Shown: piece by piece, positions 43,890 through 52,609 of the stretch
Numbering within the stretch: position 1 is the first letter of the stretch
Layout: every line of letters starts with the position of its first letter
Source: Salinimicrobium sp963709775
GTDB lineage: Bacteria > Bacteroidota > Bacteroidia > Flavobacteriales > Flavobacteriaceae
DNA length: 64,000 nucleotides
Direction of reading: 5' to 3'
NCBI GenBank assembly: GCA_963709775.1
Contig: CAVPXS010000003.1
Span: 62,001 to 126,000 of the forward strand
Program-made: the position numbers and the translations under genes
The notes under the pieces: model-generated
What the model was told of the DNA's origin: nothing
Databases searched by the model: none
Seen by the model: only the letters and a program-made list of their open reading frames with translations

Positions 43890-45536
43890 ATGTCTATTCT
43901 CCCCAATAATCTTGAACGTTATCAAAAATTTTTGAGTTTCATGTTGAAGTACTGGAACAGTGATCTTTTAAATGAGACTGCTTCTAACGCGATGGAGGAA
44001 GAAACGGCCAGAAAGTTCGATGATTTTGAACAATCTCCTGAAGAACTGGTAGAGGATCTAAAACAAATGGGGCCCACCTATGTAAAATTAGGTCAGTTGC
44101 TTTCTACCCGCCCCGACCTTTTACCCGATCGATACCTCGAAGCCCTGGCAACGCTTCAGGATGACAATCCCACCATTCCTTATGAGGAAGTTCAGGAAAT
44201 TGTGGAAAATGAATTAGGTACAAAAATTTCTAAGGCCTTTAATTATTTTGAGGAAGAACCTTTGGCCAGTGCTTCTATTGGTCAGGTACATCTGGCTGAA
44301 TTGAGGTCGGGTAAAAAAGTTGCTGTGAAGGTCCAGAGACCGGGAATCAGGAAAAAATTCATGGAGGACCTGGATACCCTGGAAGAAATGGCCGGCCTGG
44401 CTGTAAAGCATACAGATGTTGGTAAGAAATACGGGTTTAGTGATGTCCTGGGGGAGTTAAGACGTATTATGCTTCATGAACTGGATTATCTTAGGGAAGC
44501 AAACAATTTGGTTACTTTAGGGATCAATTTAAAGGAATATCGCAGGCTTATAGTGCCACAGCCTATTCCCGATTATACCACCTCCAAGGTACTAACAATG
44601 GAGTATGTAAAAGGGAAAAAAATCACAAGTATTTCTCCCCTTAAAAAGACCGAAAACGATTATACAGCACTTGTAGATGAATTTATTGAGGCTTACTTAA
44701 AGCAAATCGTTTCTGATGGGTTTGTGCATGCCGATCCACATCCCGGGAATATTCATCTTTTAGAGAATGAGAAGATCGCTCTTATGGATCTTGGAATGGT
44801 AGCCCAGTTCTCCAAAAAGATGAAGGACTACCTGCTAAGGCTTCTTTTAGGTTTAAGTAAGAATGATGGAGAAGAGATCGCAACCATTCTTCTTAGCATG
44901 AGTGAAATCACTGAACATGCTTCCGAAAAAGAGTTCAGGAGACAAATTAGCATCATGGTCCAGGAAAGCAGCCACAGCACCGCACAGGATATGCAAACAG
45001 GAAAACTACTTATCCAAATGAACCGAAGTGCCGCCAGGAATGGAATTCTTCTTCCGGTCGAAGTAAACATCCTTGGAAAGATCTTATTAAACATGGATCA
45101 AATAATAGCCTTTTTGGCACCTGAATATGACCTTAGAGAAGCGGTAAGAAGGTACATGAATAAATTACTTCAGGATCAGATGATCAATGAGTTGAAACCG
45201 GAAGATATCTTTTCAGTATTTCTGGACTCCAAAAAGCTGGCTGAAAATCTACCTGACCGGCTGGATAAGATCACAGAAAACCTGGCCAGGAATGAATTCC
45301 GTTTTAAAATAGACGCTATTGATGAAAAAAGATTTACTGATGGTTTTCAAAAAGTTGCCAATAGAATAACTCTGGGCCTCATTATTGCGGCCATGATCAT
45401 TGGAGCAGCAATGTTGATGAGTGTCCCCTCCCCTTTCATGATTTTTGGTTACCCGGGGCTTGCAATTCTATTTTTCATGGTAGCTGCTATTGCAGGAATA
45501 TATTTGAGTTATACAATACTTTTTAAAGATGAGTAG
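43890..45536 (+). CDS. ABC1/AarF/UbiB-family atypical kinase, copy 1
   Basis: A 548-residue ABC1 (ADCK/UbiB) family protein. Diagnostic motifs: KLGQLLSTRPDLLPD (KxGQ N-terminal extension), the A-rich nucleotide loop LASASIGQVHLAEL, the lysine in KVAVKVQRPGI, the catalytic HADPHPGN loop near residue 280, and the metal-binding LMDLGM. Two hydrophobic helices close the protein (LGLIIAAMIIGAAMLM and AILFFMVAAIAGIYLSY). In other bacteria this family supports quinone biosynthesis or lipid homeostasis; here the substrate is unknown. The protein is identical to the second copy at 48492-50138, although the DNA differs at many silent positions. 291 bases separate it from tRNA-Ser. Confidence 0.92.
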   Translation: MSILPNNLERYQKFLSFMLKYWNSDLLNETASNAMEEETARKFDDFEQSPEELVEDLKQMGPTYVKLGQLLSTRPDLLPDRYLEALATLQDDNPTIPYEEVQEIVENELGTKISKAFNYFEEEPLASASIGQVHLAELRSGKKVAVKVQRPGIRKKFMEDLDTLEEMAGLAVKHTDVGKKYGFSDVLGELRRIMLHELDYLREANNLVTLGINLKEYRRLIVPQPIPDYTTSKVLTMEYVKGKKITSISPLKKTENDYTALVDEFIEAYLKQIVSDGFVHADPHPGNIHLLENEKIALMDLGMVAQFSKKMKDYLLRLLLGLSKNDGEEIATILLSMSEITEHASEKEFRRQISIMVQESSHSTAQDMQTGKLLIQMNRSAARNGILLPVEVNILGKILLNMDQIIAFLAPEYDLREAVRRYMNKLLQDQMINELKPEDIFSVFLDSKKLAENLPDRLDKITENLARNEFRFKIDAIDEKRFTDGFQKVANRITLGLIIAAMIIGAAMLMSVPSPFMIFGYPGLAILFFMVAAIAGIYLSYTILFKDE

Positions 45537-45656
45537 ATTGGAGGCACTGTGCGCAGCTGTTAGAAGATATTAAAAAGTTAGAAGAACAATTTTAGAAGTA
45601 AGAAAAGCGGAATTTTAATTGAGGGACTGACTAATTAAATATCAAATAATTTGTCT

Positions 45657-47063
45657 TTAATAAAGCCTTTTTTCAACTCTTAATCCAAAACCGACATTTG
45701 AGGATTTTTCAGAATGAAGATCTGCTCCAATTTGAAGATTTACATTTACAAATTCCTGCCATACATTTACATCCAGATAAGTAGAGATAATTCTTTCAAT
45801 AGGCTTGGAAGCAACCTGATTTGCTCCGTAGTTAGCCCTGTAGCTCGCCAAAAACTTATAAGGATACATGTAAAATGCATTTCCACTTATCCCAATATGA
45901 TGCGCAACAATATTATTGTGTGCTACTCTAAATCTTTCCTCATCAAGCATTATAAAAGGCAACCCAATAATCCGTTGTTCATAAGTCCACCCAGATCGAT
46001 ACAGATGATTGTTAAAATAATTATCCTTCCCATCTGTTGTCGGATAGGTTTTACTTTGGTGTCGGGTGAAATAAAACTCATACATAAAAGCCTGCACCAA
46101 TTTTTCAGGTTCGGTGTCTTCAATATAAATTCCGTAGCGACCATCGGGGGTATTCCGAAGTTTTATACCGGAAAAATCTTCAAAAATTGTATTATATACC
46201 AGAGAAATATCATATTGAGAATAGGATGTATTTATTTGAAGCTCATAACCCCCGAGATGATTACCTAATCCGTTAATTTCCTGCTCCCCAACAAAGCCAG
46301 TTCCACCGGAAAGGCTCCCACCAGTTATCACTTTTAAATAATCATCAAAGCCTGCAGGTAGTTCACCATATTCAGGGGATTTTCCTGCCCATTGGGCATA
46401 ATGATGAACTCCCCCGATTATCTCAATATTTTTTATTTTATTGAAAACCAGATGAAAACTCTTATGATGAATTCTTATTAATTGAATGTATCTATCAGTC
46501 TCATCTGAAAAGAATTCTTCCCATGATGCTTTAAACCCCAACCCTGTATTCCAAAACATGAGAGGACGCTTCATTTTAAGGCTTATACCAGGAATTGGTC
46601 TCGAATTGAGAGACCAAAGTACACTTTCATTAGTAGCACTAAGTCCGCTAAAAACTTCTTCCTTTTGTTTTCTTCCCGCAAAAGTTTCAAACCAGCTATT
46701 TTCGTAGCTCACGAAGTATTCATCTAATTGTACTTTGTTTAAATAACCATCATGGTAAAGTACACCAAGTCCACCCTTTAAGATACTGCCATTCCTGAAT
46801 TCGTAGGTACCACGTCCATTCACCCAGGAACTAATATTAGTTTTTTCATCAATTCTTCCCCTCTGATTTGAGTGTATCCAAAACGGACTCTCTTCTTCGG
46901 TATATACTATTCCTTGACCCGTAGCTGAAAGGGAATAATCAATTTCTTGCGATTGTACGGCAGAAATGAATAATAAAAAGAGGAAAGGGAGCTTCTTGAT
47001 AACTTTATTTTTTTCTATGGTAAAAGTAGTATTCTTCCAGTAAAGCTCAATAAACTCTGACAT
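45657..47063 (-). CDS. capsule assembly Wzi-like outer-membrane protein, copy 1
   Basis: A 468-residue protein of the Cap_assemb_Wzi family, thought to anchor capsular polysaccharide at the outer membrane. The N terminus has a signal-like segment (VIKKLPFLFLLFISAVQSQE) after a 22-residue lead, then a barrel rich in aromatic strands (SPFWIHSNQRGRIDEKTNIS, GRYGIYIEDTEPEKL, ending in VGFGLRVEKRLY). The lead is odd for a signal peptide, so the true start may be further in, but no other ATG is available. It is divergent from the CpsB gene with a 33-base gap. It matches the broken copy at 50258-51663. Confidence 0.8.
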   Translation of the reverse strand: MSEFIELYWKNTTFTIEKNKVIKKLPFLFLLFISAVQSQEIDYSLSATGQGIVYTEEESPFWIHSNQRGRIDEKTNISSWVNGRGTYEFRNGSILKGGLGVLYHDGYLNKVQLDEYFVSYENSWFETFAGRKQKEEVFSGLSATNESVLWSLNSRPIPGISLKMKRPLMFWNTGLGFKASWEEFFSDETDRYIQLIRIHHKSFHLVFNKIKNIEIIGGVHHYAQWAGKSPEYGELPAGFDDYLKVITGGSLSGGTGFVGEQEINGLGNHLGGYELQINTSYSQYDISLVYNTIFEDFSGIKLRNTPDGRYGIYIEDTEPEKLVQAFMYEFYFTRHQSKTYPTTDGKDNYFNNHLYRSGWTYEQRIIGLPFIMLDEERFRVAHNNIVAHHIGISGNAFYMYPYKFLASYRANYGANQVASKPIERIISTYLDVNVWQEFVNVNLQIGADLHSEKSSNVGFGLRVEKRLY

Positions 47064-47096
47064 AAAAACAGTAATTTTATTTTATAATATAGAAGT

Positions 47097-47843
47097 ATGT
47101 TTAATTTCTTTCAGAAGAAGTATTATCTTAAAGATTATCTTGAAGATTTCATTGATATTCATAATCATATCTTACCAGGAATAGATGATGGCGCATCTAC
47201 AGTGGATGATTCAATAGACTTAATTCACTACTTTAAAGAAATAGGGATTACACGGTTTATCGCAACTCCACATGTGATGAATGATTATTACCCAAACACG
47301 CCAAAAACAATAAAAGGTGCCCTTGAAGACCTTCAACAGAAACTGGTCAAAGCAGGTGAAGGGAACATAAAAATAAAGGCTGCAGCAGAATACATGATGG
47401 ATCAGGCTTTCATGGAGTTGTTAGAAAAAGAGCGTCTACTTACATTAAAAGAAAATTTAGTGCTGGTAGAAATGTCTTACTTCCAGGCACCCATAAATCT
47501 GCATGAAATACTTTTCCAACTTCAAACTCAGCAGTACAAGCCGGTTTTAGCTCATCCCGAACGTTACGCATTTTTCCATTCAAAATCTTTAAAAAATTAT
47601 ACAGACCTTAAAAACAGAGGTTGTTTGTTTCAGCTGAATGCTCTTAGTTTGGTAGGCCACTACGGAAAGAACATGCAGGAGATCGCTCTTAGGCTGTTGG
47701 AGCATAAGATGATCGATTTTTTAGGTACGGATACGCACCAGATGCGACATCTCGATAAACTGGCAAATACCAGACTTCCTAAAAAGCATCTGGAGCTTTT
47801 ACTTCCGGTTATTCAACAAACAAGGGAAACATTTCATTTTTAA
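47097..47843 (+). CDS. tyrosine-protein phosphatase, CpsB/CapC (PHP) family, copy 1
   Basis: A 248-residue PHP-domain phosphatase (YwqE/CpsB type) that dephosphorylates capsule tyrosine kinases. Metal-binding motifs: DIHNHILPGIDDGA near residue 20, FIATPHVMNDYYPN near residue 58, AAAEYMMDQAF near residue 100, LAHPERYAFFHS near residue 155, and FLGTDTHQMRHL near residue 208. It lies next to a Wzi-like gene and upstream of a Wzc-like kinase, its expected substrate, so it should regulate capsule production. Divergent from wzi by 33 bases. It differs from copy 2 (51697-52443) at several residues. Confidence 0.92.
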   Translation: MFNFFQKKYYLKDYLEDFIDIHNHILPGIDDGASTVDDSIDLIHYFKEIGITRFIATPHVMNDYYPNTPKTIKGALEDLQQKLVKAGEGNIKIKAAAEYMMDQAFMELLEKERLLTLKENLVLVEMSYFQAPINLHEILFQLQTQQYKPVLAHPERYAFFHSKSLKNYTDLKNRGCLFQLNALSLVGHYGKNMQEIALRLLEHKMIDFLGTDTHQMRHLDKLANTRLPKKHLELLLPVIQQTRETFHF

Positions 47844-47892
47844 TTATGGTATTATACAGATTTTTAAGCCTTCTCATGGCCCGGTATTAAAA

Positions 47893-47925
47893 AGACCTCA
47901 CAGGTTTTGAAAACCGGTGAGGTCT
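47893..47925 (+). terminator. hairpin after CpsB-like gene, copy 1
   Basis: Arms AGACCTCAC and GTGAGGTCT, extended by GGTTTT/AAAACC around a short loop. There is no T run afterwards, so it may be a repeat element rather than a true terminator. The matching hairpin is at 52494-52526. Confidence 0.55.
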
Positions 47926-47940
47926 GGTCGACGCGATGTT

Positions 47941-48006
47941 CAGGATTCGAACCTGCGGCCTCCTGCTCCCAAAGCAGGCGCGATAACCGGGCTACGCTAC
48001 ACCCCG
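47941..48006 (-). pseudogene. truncated tRNA-Pro at the duplication joint
   Basis: The 5' 66 bases of tRNA-Pro are intact (CGGGGTG acceptor strand, TGG anticodon arm, start of the T arm), but at the T arm the sequence switches to GAACATCGCGTCGAC, the end of copy 1. The 3' acceptor strand is missing, so no functional tRNA can form. It marks the repeat joint exactly; the two bases CA are shared at the breakpoint. Confidence 0.9.
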
Positions 48007-48115
48007 AGTAAGAGCTTCGCTCTTAATTCAAAGTTTAAAGTTCCAGGTTGTCATAATTTAAAGATTCCTATTACTGGGACCTTGAACTTGAAACCAAAAA
48101 CCTTGAACTATTCAG

Positions 48116-48200
48116 CGGAGAGTGTGAGATTCGAACTCACGCGACAATTGCTCGTCGACAGTTTAGCAAACTGCTCCATTAACCACTCTGGCAACTCTCC
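48116..48200 (-). tRNA. tRNA-Ser (anticodon GCT), copy 2
   Basis: Identical to the tRNA at 43514-43598: acceptor GGAGAGT/ACTCTCC, GCT anticodon and a long variable arm. It lies in the second copy of the tandem duplication. Whether the cell really carries two genes depends on whether the duplication is real. Confidence 0.9.
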
Positions 48201-48491
48201 TTTTAGTAATGAACTTGCAAATATTTTGCGGTTGCAAATGTATGTGTTCAGATACATTTCTGCAAACCTTTTTATGCTTTTTTACACCTTAAAAATGAGT
48301 AATCTTTTAAATGATTTTCATTCAGACTGTTGTAATTTAATAAAAGTTCAATAATTGTTTATGTGAATCCCAAAAACGATAGATTATACTGCACATTACT
48401 TCAGTTAAAAAAATTTTAAACCGTCTTCTAGTGGTAATTAATATCCTACTTTTAACATTAACTTCATCTACATATAAACATATTAATCTTT

Positions 48492-50138
48492 ATGTCTATT
48501 CTCCCCAATAATCTTGAACGTTATCAGAAATTTTTGAGTTTCATGTTGAAGTACTGGAACAGTGATCTTTTAAATGAGACTGCTTCTAACGCGATGGAGG
48601 AAGAGACGGCCAGAAAGTTCGATGATTTTGAACAATCTCCTGAAGAACTGGTAGAGGATCTAAAACAAATGGGGCCCACCTATGTAAAATTAGGTCAGTT
48701 GCTTTCTACCCGCCCCGATCTTTTACCCGATCGATACCTCGAAGCCCTGGCAACGCTTCAGGATGACAATCCCACCATTCCTTATGAGGAAGTTCAGGAA
48801 ATTGTGGAAAATGAATTAGGTACAAAAATTTCTAAGGCCTTTAATTATTTTGAGGAAGAACCTTTGGCCAGTGCTTCTATTGGTCAGGTACATCTGGCAG
48901 AATTGAGGTCGGGTAAAAAAGTTGCTGTGAAGGTCCAGAGACCGGGAATCAGGAAAAAATTCATGGAAGACCTGGATACCCTGGAAGAAATGGCCGGCCT
49001 GGCTGTAAAGCATACAGATGTTGGTAAGAAATACGGATTTAGTGATGTCCTGGGGGAGTTAAGACGTATTATGCTTCATGAACTGGATTATCTTAGGGAA
49101 GCAAACAATTTGGTCACTTTAGGGATCAATTTGAAAGAATATCGCAGGCTTATAGTGCCACAGCCCATCCCCGATTATACCACCTCCAAGGTCTTAACAA
49201 TGGAGTATGTAAAAGGGAAAAAAATCACCAGTATTTCTCCCCTTAAAAAGACCGAAAACGATTATACAGCACTTGTAGATGAATTTATCGAGGCTTACCT
49301 AAAGCAAATCGTTTCTGATGGGTTTGTGCATGCCGATCCACATCCCGGGAATATTCACCTTTTAGAGAATGAGAAGATCGCTCTTATGGATCTTGGAATG
49401 GTAGCCCAGTTCTCCAAAAAGATGAAGGACTACCTGCTAAGGCTTCTTTTAGGTTTAAGTAAGAATGATGGAGAAGAGATCGCAACCATTCTTCTTAGCA
49501 TGAGTGAAATCACTGAACATGCTTCCGAAAAAGAGTTCAGGAGACAAATTAGCATCATGGTCCAGGAAAGCAGCCACAGCACCGCACAGGATATGCAAAC
49601 AGGAAAACTACTTATCCAAATGAACCGAAGTGCCGCCAGGAATGGAATTCTTCTTCCGGTCGAAGTAAATATCCTTGGAAAGATCTTATTAAACATGGAT
49701 CAAATAATAGCCTTTTTGGCACCTGAATATGACCTTAGAGAAGCGGTAAGACGATACATGAATAAATTACTTCAGGATCAGATGATCAATGAGTTGAAAC
49801 CGGAAGATATCTTTTCAGTATTTCTGGACTCCAAAAAGCTGGCTGAAAATCTACCTGACCGGCTGGATAAGATCACCGAAAACCTGGCCAGGAATGAATT
49901 CCGTTTTAAAATAGACGCTATTGATGAAAAAAGATTTACTGATGGTTTTCAAAAAGTTGCCAATAGAATAACTCTGGGGCTCATTATTGCGGCCATGATC
50001 ATTGGAGCAGCGATGTTGATGAGTGTCCCCTCCCCTTTCATGATTTTTGGTTACCCGGGGCTTGCAATTCTATTTTTCATGGTAGCTGCTATTGCGGGAA
50101 TATATTTAAGCTATACGATACTTTTTAAAGATGAGTAG
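48492..50138 (+). CDS. ABC1/AarF/UbiB-family atypical kinase, copy 2
   Basis: Protein identical over all 548 residues to copy 1 (43890-45536), with the same KxGQ, A-rich loop, HADPHPGN and C-terminal helices. DNA differs at scattered third-codon positions, for example GAAACG versus GAGACG early on, and CTGGCTGAA versus CTGGCAGAA near residue 137. Silent-only divergence implies both sequences evolved under strong purifying selection. That is easiest to explain as alleles of the same single-copy gene from two strains. Confidence 0.92.
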   Translation: MSILPNNLERYQKFLSFMLKYWNSDLLNETASNAMEEETARKFDDFEQSPEELVEDLKQMGPTYVKLGQLLSTRPDLLPDRYLEALATLQDDNPTIPYEEVQEIVENELGTKISKAFNYFEEEPLASASIGQVHLAELRSGKKVAVKVQRPGIRKKFMEDLDTLEEMAGLAVKHTDVGKKYGFSDVLGELRRIMLHELDYLREANNLVTLGINLKEYRRLIVPQPIPDYTTSKVLTMEYVKGKKITSISPLKKTENDYTALVDEFIEAYLKQIVSDGFVHADPHPGNIHLLENEKIALMDLGMVAQFSKKMKDYLLRLLLGLSKNDGEEIATILLSMSEITEHASEKEFRRQISIMVQESSHSTAQDMQTGKLLIQMNRSAARNGILLPVEVNILGKILLNMDQIIAFLAPEYDLREAVRRYMNKLLQDQMINELKPEDIFSVFLDSKKLAENLPDRLDKITENLARNEFRFKIDAIDEKRFTDGFQKVANRITLGLIIAAMIIGAAMLMSVPSPFMIFGYPGLAILFFMVAAIAGIYLSYTILFKDE

Positions 50139-50257
50139 ATTGGAGGCACTGTGCGCAGCTGTTAGAAGATAGTTAAAAAGTTAGAAGAACAATTTTAGAA
50201 GTAAGAAAAGCGGAATTTTAATTAGAGGGACTAATTACAATATCAAATAATTTGTCT

Positions 50258-51663
50258 TTAATAAAGGCTTTTTTCAACTCTTAATCCAAAACCGACATTT
50301 GAGGATTTTTCAGAATGAAGATCTGCTCCAATCTGAAGATTTACATTTACAAATTCCTGCCAGACATTTACATCAAGATAAGTAGAGATAATTCTTTCAA
50401 TAGGTTTTGAAGTTCCACCTTTTGCTCCGTAGTTAGCTCTGTAACTTGCAAGAAATTTATAGGGATAATAATAAAATGCACTTCCACTTAACCCAATATG
50501 ATGCGCGACAATATTATTATGTGCTACTCTAAATCTTTCCTCATCAAGCATTATAAAAGGCAACCCAATAATCCGTTGTTCATAAGTCCACCCAGATCGA
50601 TACAGATGATTGTTAAAATAATTATCCTTCCCATCTGTAGTCGGATAGGTCTTACTTTGGTGTCGGGTAAAATAATACTCATACATAAAAGCCTGCACCC
50701 ATTTTTCAGGTTCCGTGTCTTCAATATAAATTCCGTAGCGACCATCGGGGGTATTCCGAAGTTTTATACCGGAAAAATCTTCAAAAATTGTATTATATAC
50801 CAGAGAAATATCATAGTGAGAATAGGAGGTATTTATTTGAAGCTCATAACCCCCGAGATGATTACCTAATCCGTTAATTTCCTGCTCCCCAACAAAGCCA
50901 GTTCCACCGGTAAGGCTCCCCCAGTTATAACTTTTAAATAATCATCAAAGCCTGCAGGAAGTTCACCATATTCAGGGGATTTTCCTGCCCATTGGGCATA
51001 ATGATGAACTCCCCCGATTATTTCAATATTTTTTATTTTATTGAAAACCAGATGAAAACTCTTATGATGAATTCTAATATTTTGAATATACCTATCGGTC
51101 TCATCTGAAAAGAATTCTTCCCATGATGCTTTAAACCCCAACCCTGTATTCCAAAACATGAGAGGACGCTTCATTTTAAGGCTTATACCAGGAATTGGTC
51201 TCGAATTGAGAGACCACAGCACACTTTCGTTAGTAGCACTAAGTCCGCTAAAAACTTCTTCCTTTTGTTTTCTTCCAGCATAAGTTTCGAACCAGCTATT
51301 TTCGTAGCTCACGAAATATTCATCTAATTGTACTTTTTTTGAATAACCATCGTGGTAAAGCAAACCAAGCCCTCCCTTTAGAATCCCGCCATTTCTAAAT
51401 TCGTAGATACCACTTCCGTTCACCCAGGAACTAATATTAGTCTTTTCATCAATTCTTCCCCTCTGATTGGAATGTATCCAAAAAGGACTCTCTTCTCCGG
51501 TATAAACTATTCCTTGAGCCGTAGCTGAAAGGGAATAATCAATTTCCTGCGATTGTACGGCAGAAATGAATAATAAAAATAGGAAAGGGAGCTTCTTGAT
51601 AACTTTATTTTTTTCTATGGTAAAAGTAGTATTCTTCCAGTAAAGCTCAATAAACTCTGACAT
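50258..51663 (-). pseudogene. capsule assembly Wzi-like protein, copy 2, frameshifted
   Basis: Same family and length as copy 1, but the frame breaks at 50916-50921. Copy 1 reads CTCCCACCAG (plus strand) and copy 2 reads CTCCCCCAG, one base shorter. Upstream of the break 265 codons are open (to GGALPVELALL), and the rest resumes in another frame to a normal end. Amino-acid changes against copy 1 include RGTYEF to SGIYEF and NQVASKPIER to KGGTSKPIER, so this allele is divergent beyond sequencing error. The missing base itself could still be an error. Confidence 0.85.
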
Positions 51664-51696
51664 AAAAACAGTAATTTTATTTTATAATATAGAAGT

Positions 51697-52443
51697 ATGT
51701 TTAATTTCTTTCAGAAGAAGTATAATCTTAAAGATTATCTTGAAGATTTCATTGATATTCATAATCATATCTTGCCGGGAATAGATGATGGCGCATCTAC
51801 AGTGGAAGATTCAATAGACTTAATTCACTACTTTAAAGAAATAGGGATTACACGATTTATCGCAACTCCACATGTGATGAATGATTATTACCCAAACACG
51901 CCAAAAACAATAAAAGCAGCCCTTGAGGACCTTCAAAAGAAACTGGATAAAGAAGGAGAAGGGAACATAAAAATAAAGGCTGCAGCAGAATACATGATGG
52001 ATCAGGCTTTCATGGAGCTGTTAGGAAAGGAGCGTCTACTTACTTTAAAAGATAATTTAGTGCTGGTAGAAATGTCTTACTTCCAGGCACCCATAAATCT
52101 GCATGAAATACTTTTCCAACTTCAAACTCAGCAGTACAAGCCGGTCTTAGCTCATCCCGAGCGTTACGCATTTTTCCATTCAAAATCTTTAAATAATTAT
52201 ACAGATCTTAAAAACAGAGGTTGTTTATTTCAGCTGAATGCACTTAGTCTTGTAGGCCACTACGGAAAGAACATGCAGGAAATCGCTCTTAGGCTGTTGG
52301 AGCAGAAGATGATCGATTTTTTAGGTACGGATACGCACCAGATGCGACATCTCGAGAAACTGGCAAATACCAGAATTCCTAAAAAGCATCTGGAGCTTTT
52401 ACTTCCGGTTATTCAACAAACAAGGGAAACATTTCATTTTTAA
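51697..52443 (+). CDS. tyrosine-protein phosphatase, CpsB/CapC (PHP) family, copy 2
   Basis: A 248-residue intact PHP phosphatase, same motifs as copy 1 (DIHNHILPGIDDGA, ATPHVMNDYY, LAHPERYAFF, GTDTHQMRHL). About a dozen residues differ, e.g. GALEDLQQKLVKAGEG versus AALEDLQKKLDKEGEG, but all metal ligands are unchanged. It faces the Wzc-like kinase gene downstream on the opposite strand. Confidence 0.92.
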   Translation: MFNFFQKKYNLKDYLEDFIDIHNHILPGIDDGASTVEDSIDLIHYFKEIGITRFIATPHVMNDYYPNTPKTIKAALEDLQKKLDKEGEGNIKIKAAAEYMMDQAFMELLGKERLLTLKDNLVLVEMSYFQAPINLHEILFQLQTQQYKPVLAHPERYAFFHSKSLNNYTDLKNRGCLFQLNALSLVGHYGKNMQEIALRLLEQKMIDFLGTDTHQMRHLEKLANTRIPKKHLELLLPVIQQTRETFHF

Positions 52444-52493
52444 TTATGGATATTATACAGATTTTTAAGCCTTCTCATGACCCGGTATTAAAA

Positions 52494-52526
52494 AGACCTC
52501 ACAGGTTTTGAAAACCGGTGAGGTCT
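52494..52526 (+). terminator. hairpin after CpsB-like gene, copy 2
   Basis: Same inverted repeat as 47893-47925 (AGACCTCAC/GTGAGGTCT). It lies between the convergent CpsB-like and Wzc-like genes. No T run follows. Confidence 0.5.
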
Positions 52527-52571
52527 GGTCGACGCGATGTTCATTTTATATCAAAAATGAACTGATTTCTC

Positions 52572-52605
52572 AACCCTGTCATAGGTTTGAAACCCTGACA
52601 GGGTT
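52572..52605. terminator. hairpin at the 3' end of the capsule operon
   Basis: Arms AACCCTGTCA and TGACAGGGTT flank TAGGTTTGAAACCC, which itself can pair (GGTTT/AAACC). It sits immediately after the Wzc-like stop at 52610 on the minus strand, so it is a good candidate end of that operon. Confidence 0.6.
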
Positions 52606-52609
52606 AATT

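Larger units (their letters stand above)
43339..47940. repeat. tandem duplication, copy 1 (~4.6 kb)
   Basis: Direct repeat partner of 47941-52541. It begins inside the T arm of tRNA-Pro (CAGGATTCGAACCTG) and ends at GACGCGATGTT. Contents: tRNA-Pro body, tRNA-Ser, AarF-like kinase, Wzi-like protein, CpsB-like phosphatase and a hairpin. Offset between copies drifts only from 4602 to 4600 bases. Confidence 0.95.
47941..52541. repeat. tandem duplication, copy 2 (~4.6 kb)
   Basis: Direct repeat of 43339-47940 with scattered substitutions and a few indels. Silent changes dominate in the AarF-like gene; amino-acid changes occur in the Wzi-like and CpsB-like genes. After its end at GACGCGATGTT the sequence is unique. 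Confidence 0.95.

Noticed and set aside
43890..50138. Two AarF-like kinases as functional paralogues with separate roles
   Set aside because: The proteins are identical and sit in a direct repeat with exact ends, so separate functions are not supported; strain alleles joined by the assembler explain it better.
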